64,000 nucleotides of DNA from Nitrincola tibetensis (GTDB lineage Bacteria > Pseudomonadota > Gammaproteobacteria > Pseudomonadales > Balneatricaceae): NCBI RefSeq assembly GCF_003284585.1, contig NZ_QKRX01000017.1:1-64000 (forward strand), written 5' to 3'. The notes beneath the pieces are model-generated. The model did no database searches and was not told where the DNA came from. It saw only the letters and a program-made list of their open reading frames with translations. Positions 39,001 to 47,773 of the stretch are shown in pieces (the stretch's first letter is position 1; every line of letters starts with the position of its first letter). The position numbers were made by a program, and so were the translations under genes.

Positions 39001-39689
39001 CTGGAGCAATCGCGCTCGCCAATCGCAATGGCCGTGCCCTTTGCATCACCAAACACCTGGACCTCAATGTGCCGAGCATGCTGGACAAACTTCTCCAAAA
39101 AAACACCGTCGTCTGAAAAGTTATTTGCACCTAGGCGTTTGACCTTATCGAAGGCTTCTTGCAATGTCTCTTGGGTATAACAGAGTTGCATGCCAATTCC
39201 ACCCCCGCCAGCAGTGGATTTGAGCATGACTGGGTAGCCAATACGGTTTGCCTCTTCGCAGGCATGGTTAACATCGGTTAAGAGTTCGGACCCCGGTAGT
39301 AAGGGAACGCAGGCGGCTAAGGCTAGGCGTCGTGCCTCATGTTTCAAACCAAAGCACTGGATTTGCTCAGGTGTGGGGCCAATAAAAACAATCCCTTCGT
39401 GTTCGCATAATTTCACAAACTCGGTATTTTCACTCAAAAAACCATAGCCTGGATGAATGGCCTGCGCGCCGGAGGCTTTACAGATCTGGAGAAGTTTGTC
39501 GGTATTTAAATACGTCGCTGCTGCGTTACCTTCACCTAAAGAGTAGGCTTCATCGGCTAGGCTGACGTGTAAACTTTTAGCATCACATTCAGCGTAAACG
39601 GCAACCGAGGTGATATTGAGCTTTTTGAGTGTTCGTAGGATGCGCGTTGCAATCGCGCCACGGTTTGCAATAAGCACTTTAGAAAACAT
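36084..39689 (-). CDS. Biotin-dependent urea/guanidine carboxylase (probably guanidine carboxylase)
   Basis: 1201 residues. Domains in order: biotin carboxylase (about 1-450; GGGGIGM glycine loop, LEVNTRLQVEHGVTE), the AHS2/KipA-like (about 460-770) and AHS1/KipI-like (about 800-1020) halves of the carboxyltransferase, and a biotinyl domain with ESMKMEIPI, biotin on K1163. Commonly annotated urea carboxylase, but many members carboxylate guanidine. Here a guanidine-I riboswitch leads the operon and two UAAP proteins precede it, so guanidine is the better call (inference). The product, carboxyguanidine, goes to the UAAP proteins. The operon ends here: no allophanate hydrolase follows, the next gene being convergent. 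Confidence 0.92.
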   Translation of the reverse strand: MFSKVLIANRGAIATRILRTLKKLNITSVAVYAECDAKSLHVSLADEAYSLGEGNAAATYLNTDKLLQICKASGAQAIHPGYGFLSENTEFVKLCEHEGIVFIGPTPEQIQCFGLKHEARRLALAACVPLLPGSELLTDVNHACEEANRIGYPVMLKSTAGGGGIGMQLCYTQETLQEAFDKVKRLGANNFSDDGVFLEKFVQHARHIEVQVFGDAKGTAIAIGERDCSSQRRNQKVVEECPAPHLSDATRQALYNTAESLLASVNYRNAGTVEFIYDTETQDFYFLEVNTRLQVEHGVTEAVYGIDLVEWMLRQASGEAFDLQQAASQLKASGHAVQVRLYAEDPYLQFKPCAGFLSEVFFPEGEGIRIDHWIESGMEIPPYFDPMLAKVIVHDTSREAALAKLNRVLHEIKLYGSETNLAYLRALTADAQLQAGRVTTQYLNHFTHQCQRIDVLHAGTQTTLQDFPGRQGYWHVGIPPSGPFDSYSFRLGNRLLNNPESAVGLEITLQGPSLVFSAPTQVVITGADVEVKRNNQLVALWEVINLEAGDTLNIGRIATGARCYLCVRGGIQCPDYLGSASTFTLGQFGGHNGRALQVGDVLALSADVTPIETPASLAKTLKPQIQSTWDLRVIYGPQGAPDFFTPDDIQTFFANEWEVHYNSSRTGVRLIGPKPQWARRDGGEAGLHPSNIHDNAYAFGAVDFTGDMPVILGPDGPSLGGFVSPATVITADLWKLGQLRSGDKVRFIPIALADAVSLEALQTTTITSLTPPPPQEIATYLPETAIFAKLPSEHLKDELVIRLAGDHFMLVEYGEQHLDLGLRFKVHALMQWLYDQQLDGLRELTPGVRSLQIHYDAQVMSAAQLVEHLKRGEEQLRGRLNTLKVPSRIVHLPLSWNDDACQLAIDKYSQSVRKNAPWCPSNLEFIRRINGLPSIEAVKDIVFSASYLVMGLGDVYLGAPLATPIDPRHRLVTTKYNPARTWTAENSVGIGGAYLCIYGMEGPGGYQFVGRTLQMWNRYRKTAEFQSPWLLRFFDQIRFYEVSADELIKIRRDFPQGHYPLTIEEREFSLADYQAWIESEAEAIATFNQQREAAFEAELSHWHATDQFDFHSEETTTPHEEHAWPEDSLIADSPVSGSVWEIKVDIGDRVQPGQLLVILESMKMEIPIFAQEAGEVTQLLIKSGTRVRPGQALVVMQSIVC

Positions 39690-39779
39690 AGTCTATCCTG
39701 TGTGCGGGCCGTCCCGACAAACGTATCTATGGCAGTGGTCGTCCACTGACGTTATAAATGAGCGAACCGAATACCGCGT

Positions 39780-40424
39780 TTATGACGCATCCCAGACCAA
39801 GAGTTCAATTGGGGTGGGGTTATATCCGTTACAGGGATTGTTCAGTTGTGGGCAGTTCGATATGAGAACCAGTACGTCCATCTTTGCTGTCATTTCGACG
39901 TACTTTCCGGGAGCAGAAATGCCATCGGCAAAGGACAAGTTGCCATCAGGTGTTACCGGTACATTCATGAAGAAATTGATATTGTGGCCGATATCACGTT
40001 TGGTCAGTCCCCATTGTGGATGCTCATTGATGGCCAGCATCCAACTGTCTCGACAGGCATGCATGCAGCGTTTTTCAAGGTCATAACGAACACTATTGCT
40101 TTCGGTAGCACAGGCACCGCCGAGCGTATCATGACGACCGCAGGTGTCGGCGACAATGACGAGCATTTCATGTTGTAAATTGGACATTAAGCGACTGCCG
40201 GCCGTGAGATAGAGCGCTTGCTGCGCTATCAACGTGTCGCTCAGGCTGTAACGTTCAGAAGGATCCTTAGCATTGTAAAACAGAGTGTCGGCGGCTTGGT
40301 TTCCCTCTAAGTCGACTAAGCGCATAGTTTGCCCTTCCTTGACTAAACCTAGGTAGTAATCCCCCGAATCAATCTTTAGGCGCGTGACCGCTGTTTGAGG
40401 TTGACGTTGGCTTTCAATAATCAT
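39780..40424 (-). CDS. UAAP2 / DUF1989 protein (carboxyguanidine deiminase subunit candidate)
   Basis: 214 residues, DUF1989 (urea carboxylase-associated protein 2). Family features: [26 protein letters not shown] and [21 protein letters not shown] with conserved His and Cys candidates for metal binding, and [13 protein letters not shown]. In guanidine-degrading operons the two UAAP proteins form the deiminase (CgdAB) that turns carboxyguanidine into allophanate and ammonium. AAGGAG lies before the start. It follows UAAP1 by 11 bases and is followed by the carboxylase. Confidence 0.9.
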   Translation of the reverse strand: MIIESQRQPQTAVTRLKIDSGDYYLGLVKEGQTMRLVDLEGNQAADTLFYNAKDPSERYSLSDTLIAQQALYLTAGSRLMSNLQHEMLVIVADTCGRHDTLGGACATESNSVRYDLEKRCMHACRDSWMLAINEHPQWGLTKRDIGHNINFFMNVPVTPDGNLSFADGISAPGKYVEMTAKMDVLVLISNCPQLNNPCNGYNPTPIELLVWDAS

Positions 40425-40435
40425 GAGGTGTCTCC

Positions 40436-41155
40436 TTAGCGTCCCAAGTAATATAAGGCATTGTTTTCAAAGCCCCGACGGTTTTCGTGACACGAGTTTA
40501 GGCATAGGTCATCGTCTTGCATTGCTTGCGCCGTACCGAGTTCGATCAATATTGGGCTGGCTGGATAGGTTTCAGCATGATTGAGTGGGTGAGGGCAGGT
40601 GTGAAGAACCACGAGGCTATCCATCTCAAAGCGCAACGTGACTTGAGCCGCTTTTTCATTGGATTGTGTTACCCATGACAAGTGGCCATCTTCCTGAGTT
40701 ACAACTTTACTAAACAAGTTGAGGTTGGCAGGCATGTCGGCTTGGCTGAGCCCATATTTGGCCAGTTCAACTAAAAACGCATCCTGCCCATTTTGATGCC
40801 ATTGATTTCGATGGTTTTGGTAGTCACGCATGCCCCAGCGTTTTTCAACGTCAATCGCCGTACTGTTGCCACACAGGGTTTCATGCCAGCCAAAGGTATC
40901 TTCCGTAATGGAGCAAAAAATACGTCCCATATCCGAGTATAAACAATGGCCTTGCGTCAGCTTAAAGGTGTGTTGGCATTTTAAGGTGTCGGGTGCATTG
41001 TAACGTTCGAGTAAATTCTCTGGATTGTAAAACAGCATACCGACATTGCCAGTGCCTTCTAGGTCGGTTAAGCGCATAGCCGTTCCTTTAGCCATGCGTA
41101 AAGACCAATGTCCGCCACCGGGAATTTGTGTTTTGTAGGTGGTTTCTTTAATCAT
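40436..41155 (-). CDS. UAAP1 / DUF1989 protein (carboxyguanidine deiminase subunit candidate)
   Basis: 239 residues, DUF1989 (urea carboxylase-associated protein 1). Motifs: [38 protein letters not shown] and [13 protein letters not shown], which carry the His/Cys metal-site candidates, and [13 protein letters not shown]. Paired with UAAP2 as a likely heteromeric carboxyguanidine deiminase. GGAGG precedes the start. It overlaps the ABC ATPase gene by 8 bases, showing one operon. Confidence 0.9.
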   Translation of the reverse strand: MIKETTYKTQIPGGGHWSLRMAKGTAMRLTDLEGTGNVGMLFYNPENLLERYNAPDTLKCQHTFKLTQGHCLYSDMGRIFCSITEDTFGWHETLCGNSTAIDVEKRWGMRDYQNHRNQWHQNGQDAFLVELAKYGLSQADMPANLNLFSKVVTQEDGHLSWVTQSNEKAAQVTLRFEMDSLVVLHTCPHPLNHAETYPASPILIELGTAQAMQDDDLCLNSCHENRRGFENNALYYLGR

Positions 41156-41951
41156 GCGAGGGTTCCTCCATTAAGGGTTCATCTGGGATCATGACCGGGC
41201 GCAGTTGGTTATCAATTTGCTCATAGAGCGATGTGTCAATTTTGCCAATGGGCAGATCGTAGGTAATGGTGGCACCATAGGCGCCTGGTGCTTGAGGATC
41301 GTGGCGCACCTTATCAAACACCCAAAGACGTGTTCCTAAATAAAATCCCTCTTTGAGATCATGTGTCACCATAAAAACGGTTAATTTATAGGTGCGCCAT
41401 AAATCTAAAACTAACTGGTGCATATCTGCGCGTATGCCTGGATCTAGGGCACCAAAGGGTTCGTCTAATAACAAAATTCTGGGCTTGCCCAGCAATGCTT
41501 GTGCAATGGCAAGACGCTGTCGCATGCCCCCCGACAGCTCGTGTGGATAGCGTGTTATCGCATGACTCAATCCCACCTGCTCAAGGATGTCGAGTGCGGC
41601 CGTGCGCGCATCATGCTTAGCCTGGCCGAATAAATACCCCGTTAGTCCTTTGCGAGAAAATGCGCGTGCAGCCATCACGTTTTCTAAAACAGTCATGTGC
41701 GGAAAAACAGAGTAATGTTGAAATACGATACCGCGATCAGAATCAGGCTCGGTACGGATCGGTTGATTATCCAGCAGTAGCGTTCCGGTGCTGGGGGATT
41801 CAATACCCAAGAGCATTTTTAAAAAAGTGCTTTTGCCGCAACCTGATGCACCCACTAAGGTCACAAACTCACCTTCGTTTACGGAAATATTGATGCGCTC
41901 CAACACCACTTGATCGTCATAACGCTTCCAAATATTTTTAGCAGTAATCAT
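41148..41951 (-). CDS. ABC transporter ATPase, NitT/TauT type (guanidine uptake candidate)
   Basis: 267 residues from the ATG at 41951, which overlaps the permease stop by one base (TGATG) and follows AAGGAGG; the longer frame lies in the permease gene. Walker A GASGCGKSTF, signature LSGGMRQRLAIAQ, Walker [13 protein letters not shown] and the switch His in VTHDLKEG are intact. It powers the importer formed with the next two genes. The operon's riboswitch suggests guanidine as the substrate. Confidence 0.93.
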   Translation of the reverse strand: MITAKNIWKRYDDQVVLERINISVNEGEFVTLVGASGCGKSTFLKMLLGIESPSTGTLLLDNQPIRTEPDSDRGIVFQHYSVFPHMTVLENVMAARAFSRKGLTGYLFGQAKHDARTAALDILEQVGLSHAITRYPHELSGGMRQRLAIAQALLGKPRILLLDEPFGALDPGIRADMHQLVLDLWRTYKLTVFMVTHDLKEGFYLGTRLWVFDKVRHDPQAPGAYGATITYDLPIGKIDTSLYEQIDNQLRPVMIPDEPLMEEPSHD

Positions 41952-42769
41952 CAATGGCCTCCTTTCACATGCCAAGGGAAAAGCTTACGACTGAGCAGAG
42001 CCAATACTTGATCCAGAATAAAGGCAAGGCAGGTGATCCAAGCAACGTATGGGAGTATGACGTCCATCGACATGTAACGTCTGACGAGGAAAATGCGATA
42101 GCCTAATCCATCCGTTGATGCAATCGCTTCAGCTGCAATCAGAAAGAGCCAACCAGCCCCCAAGGATAAGCGCACCGCATCCAGTAGTTTTGGCATCAGT
42201 TGTGGCAACAGCACGCGGATTAACACTTGAGAGGTGTTGGCTCCGAGGGTTTGTGCCTTAATTAACTGCTCAATGGGGATCTCTTGGCAACGACGTTGTA
42301 TGTCACGTGCAATGAAGGGTGTGATGCCGATTGCGATCAGTGCTACTTTCGATAATTCGCCTAAGCCAAAGACAATAAATAAAATGGGTAGGAGCGCCAA
42401 AGGTGGAATTAAGGATAAGACGGTAATTAAAGGTGAAAAAGTCGCGCCCATTAAGGGTATGGCGCCTGTGAGTAAGCCAATTAAAAGCCCAACGCTGGCC
42501 GCAATTAACATACCGAGAAGTAAACGCTGAAGGCTACTCCAGGTATCACCCCAAAAAATATACTCTCCGGTACGAACATTGGGCGTGAGCGCCATGCGCG
42601 ACCATGCCTCGCCCATCTGACTAAATGAAGGCAGTAGCTTGTCATTTGGATTGGCCTCTAAGCGCAGATCAGATGCGATCATGTAGATGACCACACAAAT
42701 CAATAGTGGCAATAATCCTAAACAAAGTGCCGAGAACCGACTGGGCTTTATGTTCAATATGCGTTTCAT
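41951..42769 (-). CDS. ABC transporter permease, NitT/TauT type (guanidine uptake candidate)
   Basis: 272 residues from the ATG at 42769; an upstream in-frame TTG (42790) has no better ribosome site. About six membrane helices and the cytoplasmic EAA-type loop AQTLGANTSQVLIRVLLPQLMP. Forms the inner-membrane channel with the ATPase. It follows the binding-protein gene by about 60 bases. Confidence 0.92.
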   Translation of the reverse strand: MKRILNIKPSRFSALCLGLLPLLICVVIYMIASDLRLEANPNDKLLPSFSQMGEAWSRMALTPNVRTGEYIFWGDTWSSLQRLLLGMLIAASVGLLIGLLTGAIPLMGATFSPLITVLSLIPPLALLPILFIVFGLGELSKVALIAIGITPFIARDIQRRCQEIPIEQLIKAQTLGANTSQVLIRVLLPQLMPKLLDAVRLSLGAGWLFLIAAEAIASTDGLGYRIFLVRRYMSMDVILPYVAWITCLAFILDQVLALLSRKLFPWHVKGGH

Positions 42770-42829
42770 AGTGTGTCCCGTCGGGTGCAAGGCACCCGTT
42801 AGTCAAAAGACAAAAAATAGAAGAGCGTC

Positions 42830-43882
42830 TTACAATTGGTCTTCAGCGGCCAGTTGCATAAAGCTTGGGTCGAAGCGTAATTGAACATAATCGGGGTTGC
42901 CGATGATGCTAGAAGGGGTTTGGATACCGATATAACCCGCATCAGGTGCACCGTCACCGAGTAAGCCATGTGCAAAGGAAAACTCAGCAACCTTTTGCAT
43001 GGTATTAGGTAAGGATTCACTTAACGCAAATTCAATGGCTTCTTGTGGGGTGTAAAACATCAGCGTGCTAGCAAGTTGTGCCTCATATCCGGCGAGATCG
43101 GTGCCGGACGCCTCGGCCATGGCGGTACGAGCAGCAGTGGCTGTTTCAGCACCTTCTTGCATCATTGCAAGGGTTTCATACCACGCGCCGACTAAAGCTT
43201 TGCCAAGCGCTGGGTATTGGCTTAGGGTGTCGGTATTCACGACCAGAAGATCAATGATTTCACCCGGAATCTTTGACGAGTCAAAGACAAGGTTCATTGA
43301 GTCTTGGCTAAGGATTTCATTGAGTAAAGGGTTCCAAGTGGCAATTGCTGTAACGGAAGGTGTGGTTGAAATGGCGACCATATCCGCATCTGAGGTGTTC
43401 ACAACGCGGATGTCACGTTCGGTGAGTCCCACTGTTTCAAGGCCACGTGCCAACATGTAATGGGATACACTTAATTCAACCAGGTTCACGGATTGGCCTT
43501 TGATCCCTTCTAAGCTATCCAATCCTTTTAAAACAATGCCATCATTACCATTCGAAAAATCACCAATAATTAGTGCTGTCGAATCAACGCCACCAGCCGC
43601 AGGAATGGTTAACGCATCCATATTGGTCATGGTGCAGGCGTCAAATTCACCGACGGTGTATTGATTGATGGATTCGATGTAATCGTTAATTTGCACGACA
43701 TCAATCGTGATGCCGTATTTGTCAGCCCATTTGCTGACGATACCTTCATCAGCGGCGTAGCCCCACGGCATCCAACCGACATAAATAGACCAGCAGATTT
43801 TGAAATGATCACGTGCCATGGCAGGTGACGACATCACCAAAATCGCGAGAGAAAAAAGAACTAAGCTATAAAAACGCTTCAT
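42830..43882 (-). CDS. Periplasmic substrate-binding protein of the guanidine-operon ABC importer
   Basis: 350 residues from the ATG at 43882, with GAGG five bases before it. Signal peptide MKRFYSLVLFSLAILVMSSP then AMARD; the mature protein begins near DHFKICWSIYVGWMPWGYAA. NitT/TauT-like periplasmic binding fold. First gene of the operon, lying 57 bases downstream of the guanidine-I aptamer. Ligand inferred from the riboswitch, not from binding residues. Confidence 0.92.
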   Translation of the reverse strand: MKRFYSLVLFSLAILVMSSPAMARDHFKICWSIYVGWMPWGYAADEGIVSKWADKYGITIDVVQINDYIESINQYTVGEFDACTMTNMDALTIPAAGGVDSTALIIGDFSNGNDGIVLKGLDSLEGIKGQSVNLVELSVSHYMLARGLETVGLTERDIRVVNTSDADMVAISTTPSVTAIATWNPLLNEILSQDSMNLVFDSSKIPGEIIDLLVVNTDTLSQYPALGKALVGAWYETLAMMQEGAETATAARTAMAEASGTDLAGYEAQLASTLMFYTPQEAIEFALSESLPNTMQKVAEFSFAHGLLGDGAPDAGYIGIQTPSSIIGNPDYVQLRFDPSFMQLAAEDQL

Positions 43883-43938
43883 AGGACACCTCACAGTTGT
43901 CACATAGGATGGAGTACTCTCGGCATAATCGCCGATCA

Positions 43939-44030
43939 TCTCCCGGGCTTTTGTCCCGCCGTGTGACCTTCACTGGAAGGTTGAGTGCTCTCGGACCAGT
44001 CATTGCAAGATGCAATCGGAACCCTAGCGC
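43939..44030 (-). promoter_or_regulatory. Guanidine-I riboswitch (ykkC type)
   Basis: Read on the minus strand, the hallmark segments of the ykkC/guanidine-I aptamer appear in order. These are CTAGGGTTCCG (44027-44017), a small stem ATTGCA/TGCAAT, ACTGGTCCGAGAG (44000-43988), a variable stem ACCTT/AAGGT, then ACACGGC and GGGACAAAAGCCCGGGAGA (43957-43939). After it, TCGGC and GCCGA (43935-43920) can form a short stem before the start codon at 43882. No U-tract terminator is evident, so control may be at translation. It should turn the operon on when guanidine is present. Confidence 0.93.
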
Positions 44031-44466
44031 TCTATTAAGGTAAATTGTGTGCTTTTCAGCATTACCGAGAATACTGTCAAGTTTACAAAATAGATATAGC
44101 AAGCATGATGCCAACTTTATAATTCTTTTTAAATCAAAAAATTAAGGTGTCTTAGATTAGAAGGTTGGGCTGTGTGTGCACCAAAATGGCTGGCGAGTGT
44201 TAGACAATGGGGCAAAGGGGTAGGTTGTCAGTTAGTCTGTACGAAGCATTTTCAGGTTTCAGTTTTGCCGTTTGGCTGTCTGCCAAAGGCGCTGGATTCG
44301 CGTTATACTAGCGGCTTGCCTTTAAGCTCTTTGATCATGTCACGATTATGCATTTCTGGCTTTCACCTTCTGTTGTGTCACTTCCTTTCGTAATGAATGG
44401 ATAGGCGCATCAAATCTTGGATAAATGAGGCATGTGCGATCAATATATGACTGGAAATAACCGAAA
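44031..44466. other. 436-base gap upstream of the riboswitch and dusA
   Basis: No gene is convincing here. It must carry the riboswitch operon's promoter (a TTGACA is present on the minus strand near 44075-44080) and the dusA promoter. A small open frame on the plus strand shows no family features. Confidence 0.5.
44304..44309 (+). promoter_or_regulatory. Candidate -10 box for dusA-tal
   Basis: TATACT is close to consensus, but no good -35 box lies 17 bases before it. It would give a leader of about 150 bases before dusA. Confidence 0.3.
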
Positions 44467-45498
44467 ATGATTCAGATACCAAGCCCTCTAAATGCAGTTC
44501 AATCGACTGCTGCAGCGGATAAGGCGAAAACACTCACAAACCATCGCTTCTCCGTTGCCCCCATGATGGATTGGACTGATAAACATTGTCGGTATTTACA
44601 CCGTCTTATTTCAAAACATACCGTTCTTTACACGGAAATGGTGACCACCGGAGCTCTAATTCACGGAGATGCCAAGCGTTTCTTGGCCTATAACCCTGAA
44701 GAACATCCTGTCGTGCTGCAACTCGGTGGTGGTGATCCGCGTGAGTTGGCCATCTGCGCTAAAATGGCTGAAGACCATGGATACGATGAAGTTAACCTAA
44801 ACGTCGGTTGCCCAAGTGATCGTGTGCAAAATCATATGATTGGCGCGTGTTTAATGGCGCATCCGGATCGAGTGGCAGACTGCATCGATCAAATGCAACA
44901 AGCCGTTGATATTCCAGTAACCATCAAGCATCGTTTGGGGATTGATGAGCTTGATAGCCAAGAATACTTGCTTGAATTTGTCAGAAAAGTACGCGATACG
45001 GGCTGCAAAACCTTTATCATTCATGCTCGTAAGGCAATTTTGCAAGGACTCAGCCCCAAAGAAAATCGTGACATTCCTCCGCTTCAATATGAAAGAGTGT
45101 ACGATGTGAAACAGGCATTCCCCGATCTGGATATTTGGATTAATGGCGGTATTAGAACCCTTGACGAAACGCAGCAGCATCTGCAGCACGTGGATGGTGT
45201 AATGGTTGGGCGCGAAGCCTATCAAAACCCATTTCTCTTGAGCGAAGTTGATGCATTGCTTTACTCTGATCCATCATCCATTAAAAGTCGCTTGGAAATT
45301 GCGCATGCGTTTGAGCCCTATGTTGCGGAGCAACTGGCAAAAGGGACACCACTTTACGCTGTGGTTAAGCACATGTTAGGGCTGTTTCATGGGCAGCGTG
45401 GTGGAAAACAGTTCAGACGACACATTAGTGAAAACGGACATAAACAGGGCGCAGGGCTTGATGTCTACAGGCAAGCTCTTGAATTAGTCTCCTCTTAG
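44467..45498 (+). CDS. dusA: tRNA-dihydrouridine synthase A
   Basis: 343 residues, slightly longer than E. coli DusA (330). FMN-dependent reduction of uridine to dihydrouridine in the tRNA D-loop (positions 20/20a in E. coli). Motifs: FSVAPMMDWTDKHCRYL, YTEMVTTGALIHGD, the catalytic cysteine in NVGCPSDRVQNHMIGACLM, and INGGIRTLDET with VMVGREAYQNPFLL of the TIM barrel. The helical C-terminal RNA-binding domain is complete. Followed 16 bases later by tal. Confidence 0.96.
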   Translation: MIQIPSPLNAVQSTAAADKAKTLTNHRFSVAPMMDWTDKHCRYLHRLISKHTVLYTEMVTTGALIHGDAKRFLAYNPEEHPVVLQLGGGDPRELAICAKMAEDHGYDEVNLNVGCPSDRVQNHMIGACLMAHPDRVADCIDQMQQAVDIPVTIKHRLGIDELDSQEYLLEFVRKVRDTGCKTFIIHARKAILQGLSPKENRDIPPLQYERVYDVKQAFPDLDIWINGGIRTLDETQQHLQHVDGVMVGREAYQNPFLLSEVDALLYSDPSSIKSRLEIAHAFEPYVAEQLAKGTPLYAVVKHMLGLFHGQRGGKQFRRHISENGHKQGAGLDVYRQALELVSS

Positions 45499-45514
45499 CT
45501 TGGGATAGGTATTA

Positions 45515-46465
45515 ATGAACCAATTAGAACAACTCAAACTCATGACCACCGTGGTTGCGGATACAGGCGATATCGATGCAATACGACAGTTTTGCCCCGT
45601 TGACGCAACAACCAACCCATCCTTAATGCTGAAAGCTGCGCAAGATCCCAAATATCAATACTTGCTTGAAGAGTCACGTTCGTGGGCGCTTCAGCAGGGC
45701 GGGGATAGCCAAACGCTTTTGGATAACATGAGCGATTATCTAGGCGTAAAGCTTGGCGCTGAAATTACATCGATTGTGCCTGGGCGTATTTCGACAGAAG
45801 TGGATGCACGTTTGTCCTTTAATACTCAGGCTACCCTGAAGCGCGCTAAACGGATTATTCAGCTTTATGAAGAGCAGGGTATTGCTCGTGATCGGGTCTT
45901 GATTAAAATCGCATCAACTTGGGAGGGTATTCAAGCAGCCAAGCAATTGGAGCAAGAGGGGATTCAATGCAACCTCACGTTGCTCTTTGGTTTTAGTCAG
46001 GCGAAAGCCTGCGCGGATGCAGGTGCCTTCTTGATATCTCCTTTCGTAGGTCGGATACTCGACTGGTATAAAAAGGCACTGCCTGAGCAAGACTTCACGG
46101 GCCAAAATGATCCTGGTGTGCAGTCAGTGTCTCGGATTTATGAGTTTTATAAGCAGCATGGCTATTCCACGATTGTCATGGGTGCCAGCTTTCGAAACAT
46201 TAACGAAATTCAGTTGCTTGCCGGCTGTGATCGCCTGACGATCAGCCCTGCCTTGATGCAAGAGTTAGCCAACACGGATGAAAGGCTTGAACGTCGATTG
46301 CATCCACATCAAACATCGCAACAAGACCCATCAGGTGAACTGACACAAGATGCATTCCGCTGGGATATGAATGAAGACGCTATGGCGACTGAAAAGTTAG
46401 CTGAAGGTATTCGTAATTTTGCAGCGGATCAGCGAAAGCTTGAAACCCTCTTAAGCCAAGGTTGA
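45515..46465 (+). CDS. tal: Transaldolase
   Basis: 316 residues (E. coli TalB 317). Transfers a dihydroxyacetone unit from sedoheptulose 7-phosphate to glyceraldehyde 3-phosphate in the pentose phosphate pathway. The Schiff-base lysine is in [21 protein letters not shown] and the [13 protein letters not shown] phosphate-binding segment are intact. Starts 16 bases after dusA, likely co-transcribed. Confidence 0.97.
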   Translation: MNQLEQLKLMTTVVADTGDIDAIRQFCPVDATTNPSLMLKAAQDPKYQYLLEESRSWALQQGGDSQTLLDNMSDYLGVKLGAEITSIVPGRISTEVDARLSFNTQATLKRAKRIIQLYEEQGIARDRVLIKIASTWEGIQAAKQLEQEGIQCNLTLLFGFSQAKACADAGAFLISPFVGRILDWYKKALPEQDFTGQNDPGVQSVSRIYEFYKQHGYSTIVMGASFRNINEIQLLAGCDRLTISPALMQELANTDERLERRLHPHQTSQQDPSGELTQDAFRWDMNEDAMATEKLAEGIRNFAADQRKLETLLSQG

Positions 46466-46583
46466 TGTCTGGAAGGAGTGGGGCAGAGTCTCCACTCTAA
46501 GAAGACTTTTTAAGTAAGTGAGTTGTGCATAGCCTTCATTTTAAATTCATGGGTGCTAGTCACACATTCGTCATCTCTGTCTG

Positions 46584-46589
46584 TATAAT
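46584..46589 (+). promoter_or_regulatory. Consensus -10 box for corA
   Basis: TATAAT, 27 bases before the corA ATG. The -35 region (CACACA, 17 bases upstream) is weak. Confidence 0.45.
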
Positions 46590-46615
46590 CTCACTTATTT
46601 ACCTGAGGCAAAGGC

Positions 46616-47566
46616 ATGATTCGCAGTTACACGCTTGAAAATGAGCGCCTTGTAGAGCAGGCATCAAAAACAGATGCTGAGGTAGATTTAAAGCAAGCCA
46701 GTTGGATTGACCTGCATGACTCATCTGATGATGAGCGCAGCTTAGTTGATCAGCTTCATCCAAACAGTCTGCCCGAAGCCGATGAAGTTGAAGAAATTGA
46801 GGCCAGTGCGCGCTACTTCCTTGAAGGGCAAGATTTGCATGTGCACTCTCTTTTCTTGTATCAATCTGAGGGTCGTCATAAAACAGCGACCGTCGCATTT
46901 ACACTCAAGCCCGATGTTTTGTTAAGCGTTAGGGATGTGGATTTGGCGGATTTTCGACTCTTGAGGCTGCGCTCACGTCGCGGTTGGGTTGAAGCGGCTT
47001 CGCCACTTCACATTATGACCGCTATCTTTCAGTTGAAAGTGGATAATTTAGCGGATCAGCTTGAAGATCTTTTGGGGCAGCTTGATGATGTCAGTAGCCA
47101 CATTTTGGAAAATCGAGACGAAGAGCTTGGCAGTCAAATGGATAAGCTTGCAAAATTAGAAGACAGTAACGGTAAAATTCGTCTGTGTCTCATGGATACT
47201 CAGCGTTCAGTGTCTTTTTTGTTGCGTAATATTCGTCAAAATGAAGAGGCGCAGGGGGAGTGTCGCCAGATCCTGCGAGATCTTGATACGCTAATGGCCC
47301 ATGCGGCATTTATCTTCGAAAAAATCGATTTTTTGATGAATACCTCGCAGGGATTTATCAATATTCAACAAGCCAAAATCATTAAAATTTTCTCTATTGC
47401 CGCGGTTGTCTTTCTTCCGCCGACCATGATTGCCAGTATCTATGGCATGAACTATGAGTTTATGCCCGAATTGGCTTGGACTTACGGCTATCCGTTTGCG
47501 CTAGGAATGATGTTTTTATCGGGTATCACCCCCTATTTGTTCTTCCGCTACAAAGGCTGGCTCTAA
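46616..47566 (+). CDS. corA: CorA-family Mg2+/divalent cation channel
   Basis: 316 residues. Large acidic, helical cytoplasmic part and two C-terminal membrane helices. The signature YGMNYEFMPEL carries the GMN selectivity motif between them, and the protein ends with a positively charged FFRYKGWL. Pentameric magnesium uptake channel of the inner membrane. Ribosome site AGGCAAAGG. Transcribed alone. Confidence 0.94.
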   Translation: MIRSYTLENERLVEQASKTDAEVDLKQASWIDLHDSSDDERSLVDQLHPNSLPEADEVEEIEASARYFLEGQDLHVHSLFLYQSEGRHKTATVAFTLKPDVLLSVRDVDLADFRLLRLRSRRGWVEAASPLHIMTAIFQLKVDNLADQLEDLLGQLDDVSSHILENRDEELGSQMDKLAKLEDSNGKIRLCLMDTQRSVSFLLRNIRQNEEAQGECRQILRDLDTLMAHAAFIFEKIDFLMNTSQGFINIQQAKIIKIFSIAAVVFLPPTMIASIYGMNYEFMPELAWTYGYPFALGMMFLSGITPYLFFRYKGWL

Positions 47567-47711
47567 AGCCAAGAGATGAACGTCCCATTTTCCAGCGACA
47601 TCGCTTCTGGTTTTGCTTCATTCTTCATAAGTGTGAAGCAGATAGATATTCGAGTTTTCGATATATTCCAAAATATTATATTAAAACTTATTGTTATAAC
47701 TATTGTCTTGA

Positions 47712-47717
47712 TATAAT
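47712..47717 (+). promoter_or_regulatory. Consensus -10 box for the sulfate transporter operon
   Basis: TATAAT 56 bases before the sbp ATG, in a very AT-rich gap, with no strong -35 box. A weak -35 is usual for CysB-activated promoters, so CysB control is likely but not shown. Confidence 0.5.
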
Positions 47718-47773
47718 CTCCTCAGACATAAAATCACTATAGATTATTAATTCTGTAAATAGATGGAGCTCAT

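Noticed and set aside
43866-44114. 82-codon open frame across the riboswitch on the minus strand
   Set aside because: The stretch is explained by the guanidine-I aptamer; the frame has no ribosome site and would start upstream of the aptamer.
44172-44393. 73-codon open frame upstream of dusA
   Set aside because: Cysteine-rich, low-complexity translation with no recognisable domain, and a candidate promoter lies inside it.
47476-47742. 88-codon frame overlapping the end of corA
   Set aside because: Out of frame with corA's well-conserved GMN region and running into the sulfate transporter promoter; no similarity.
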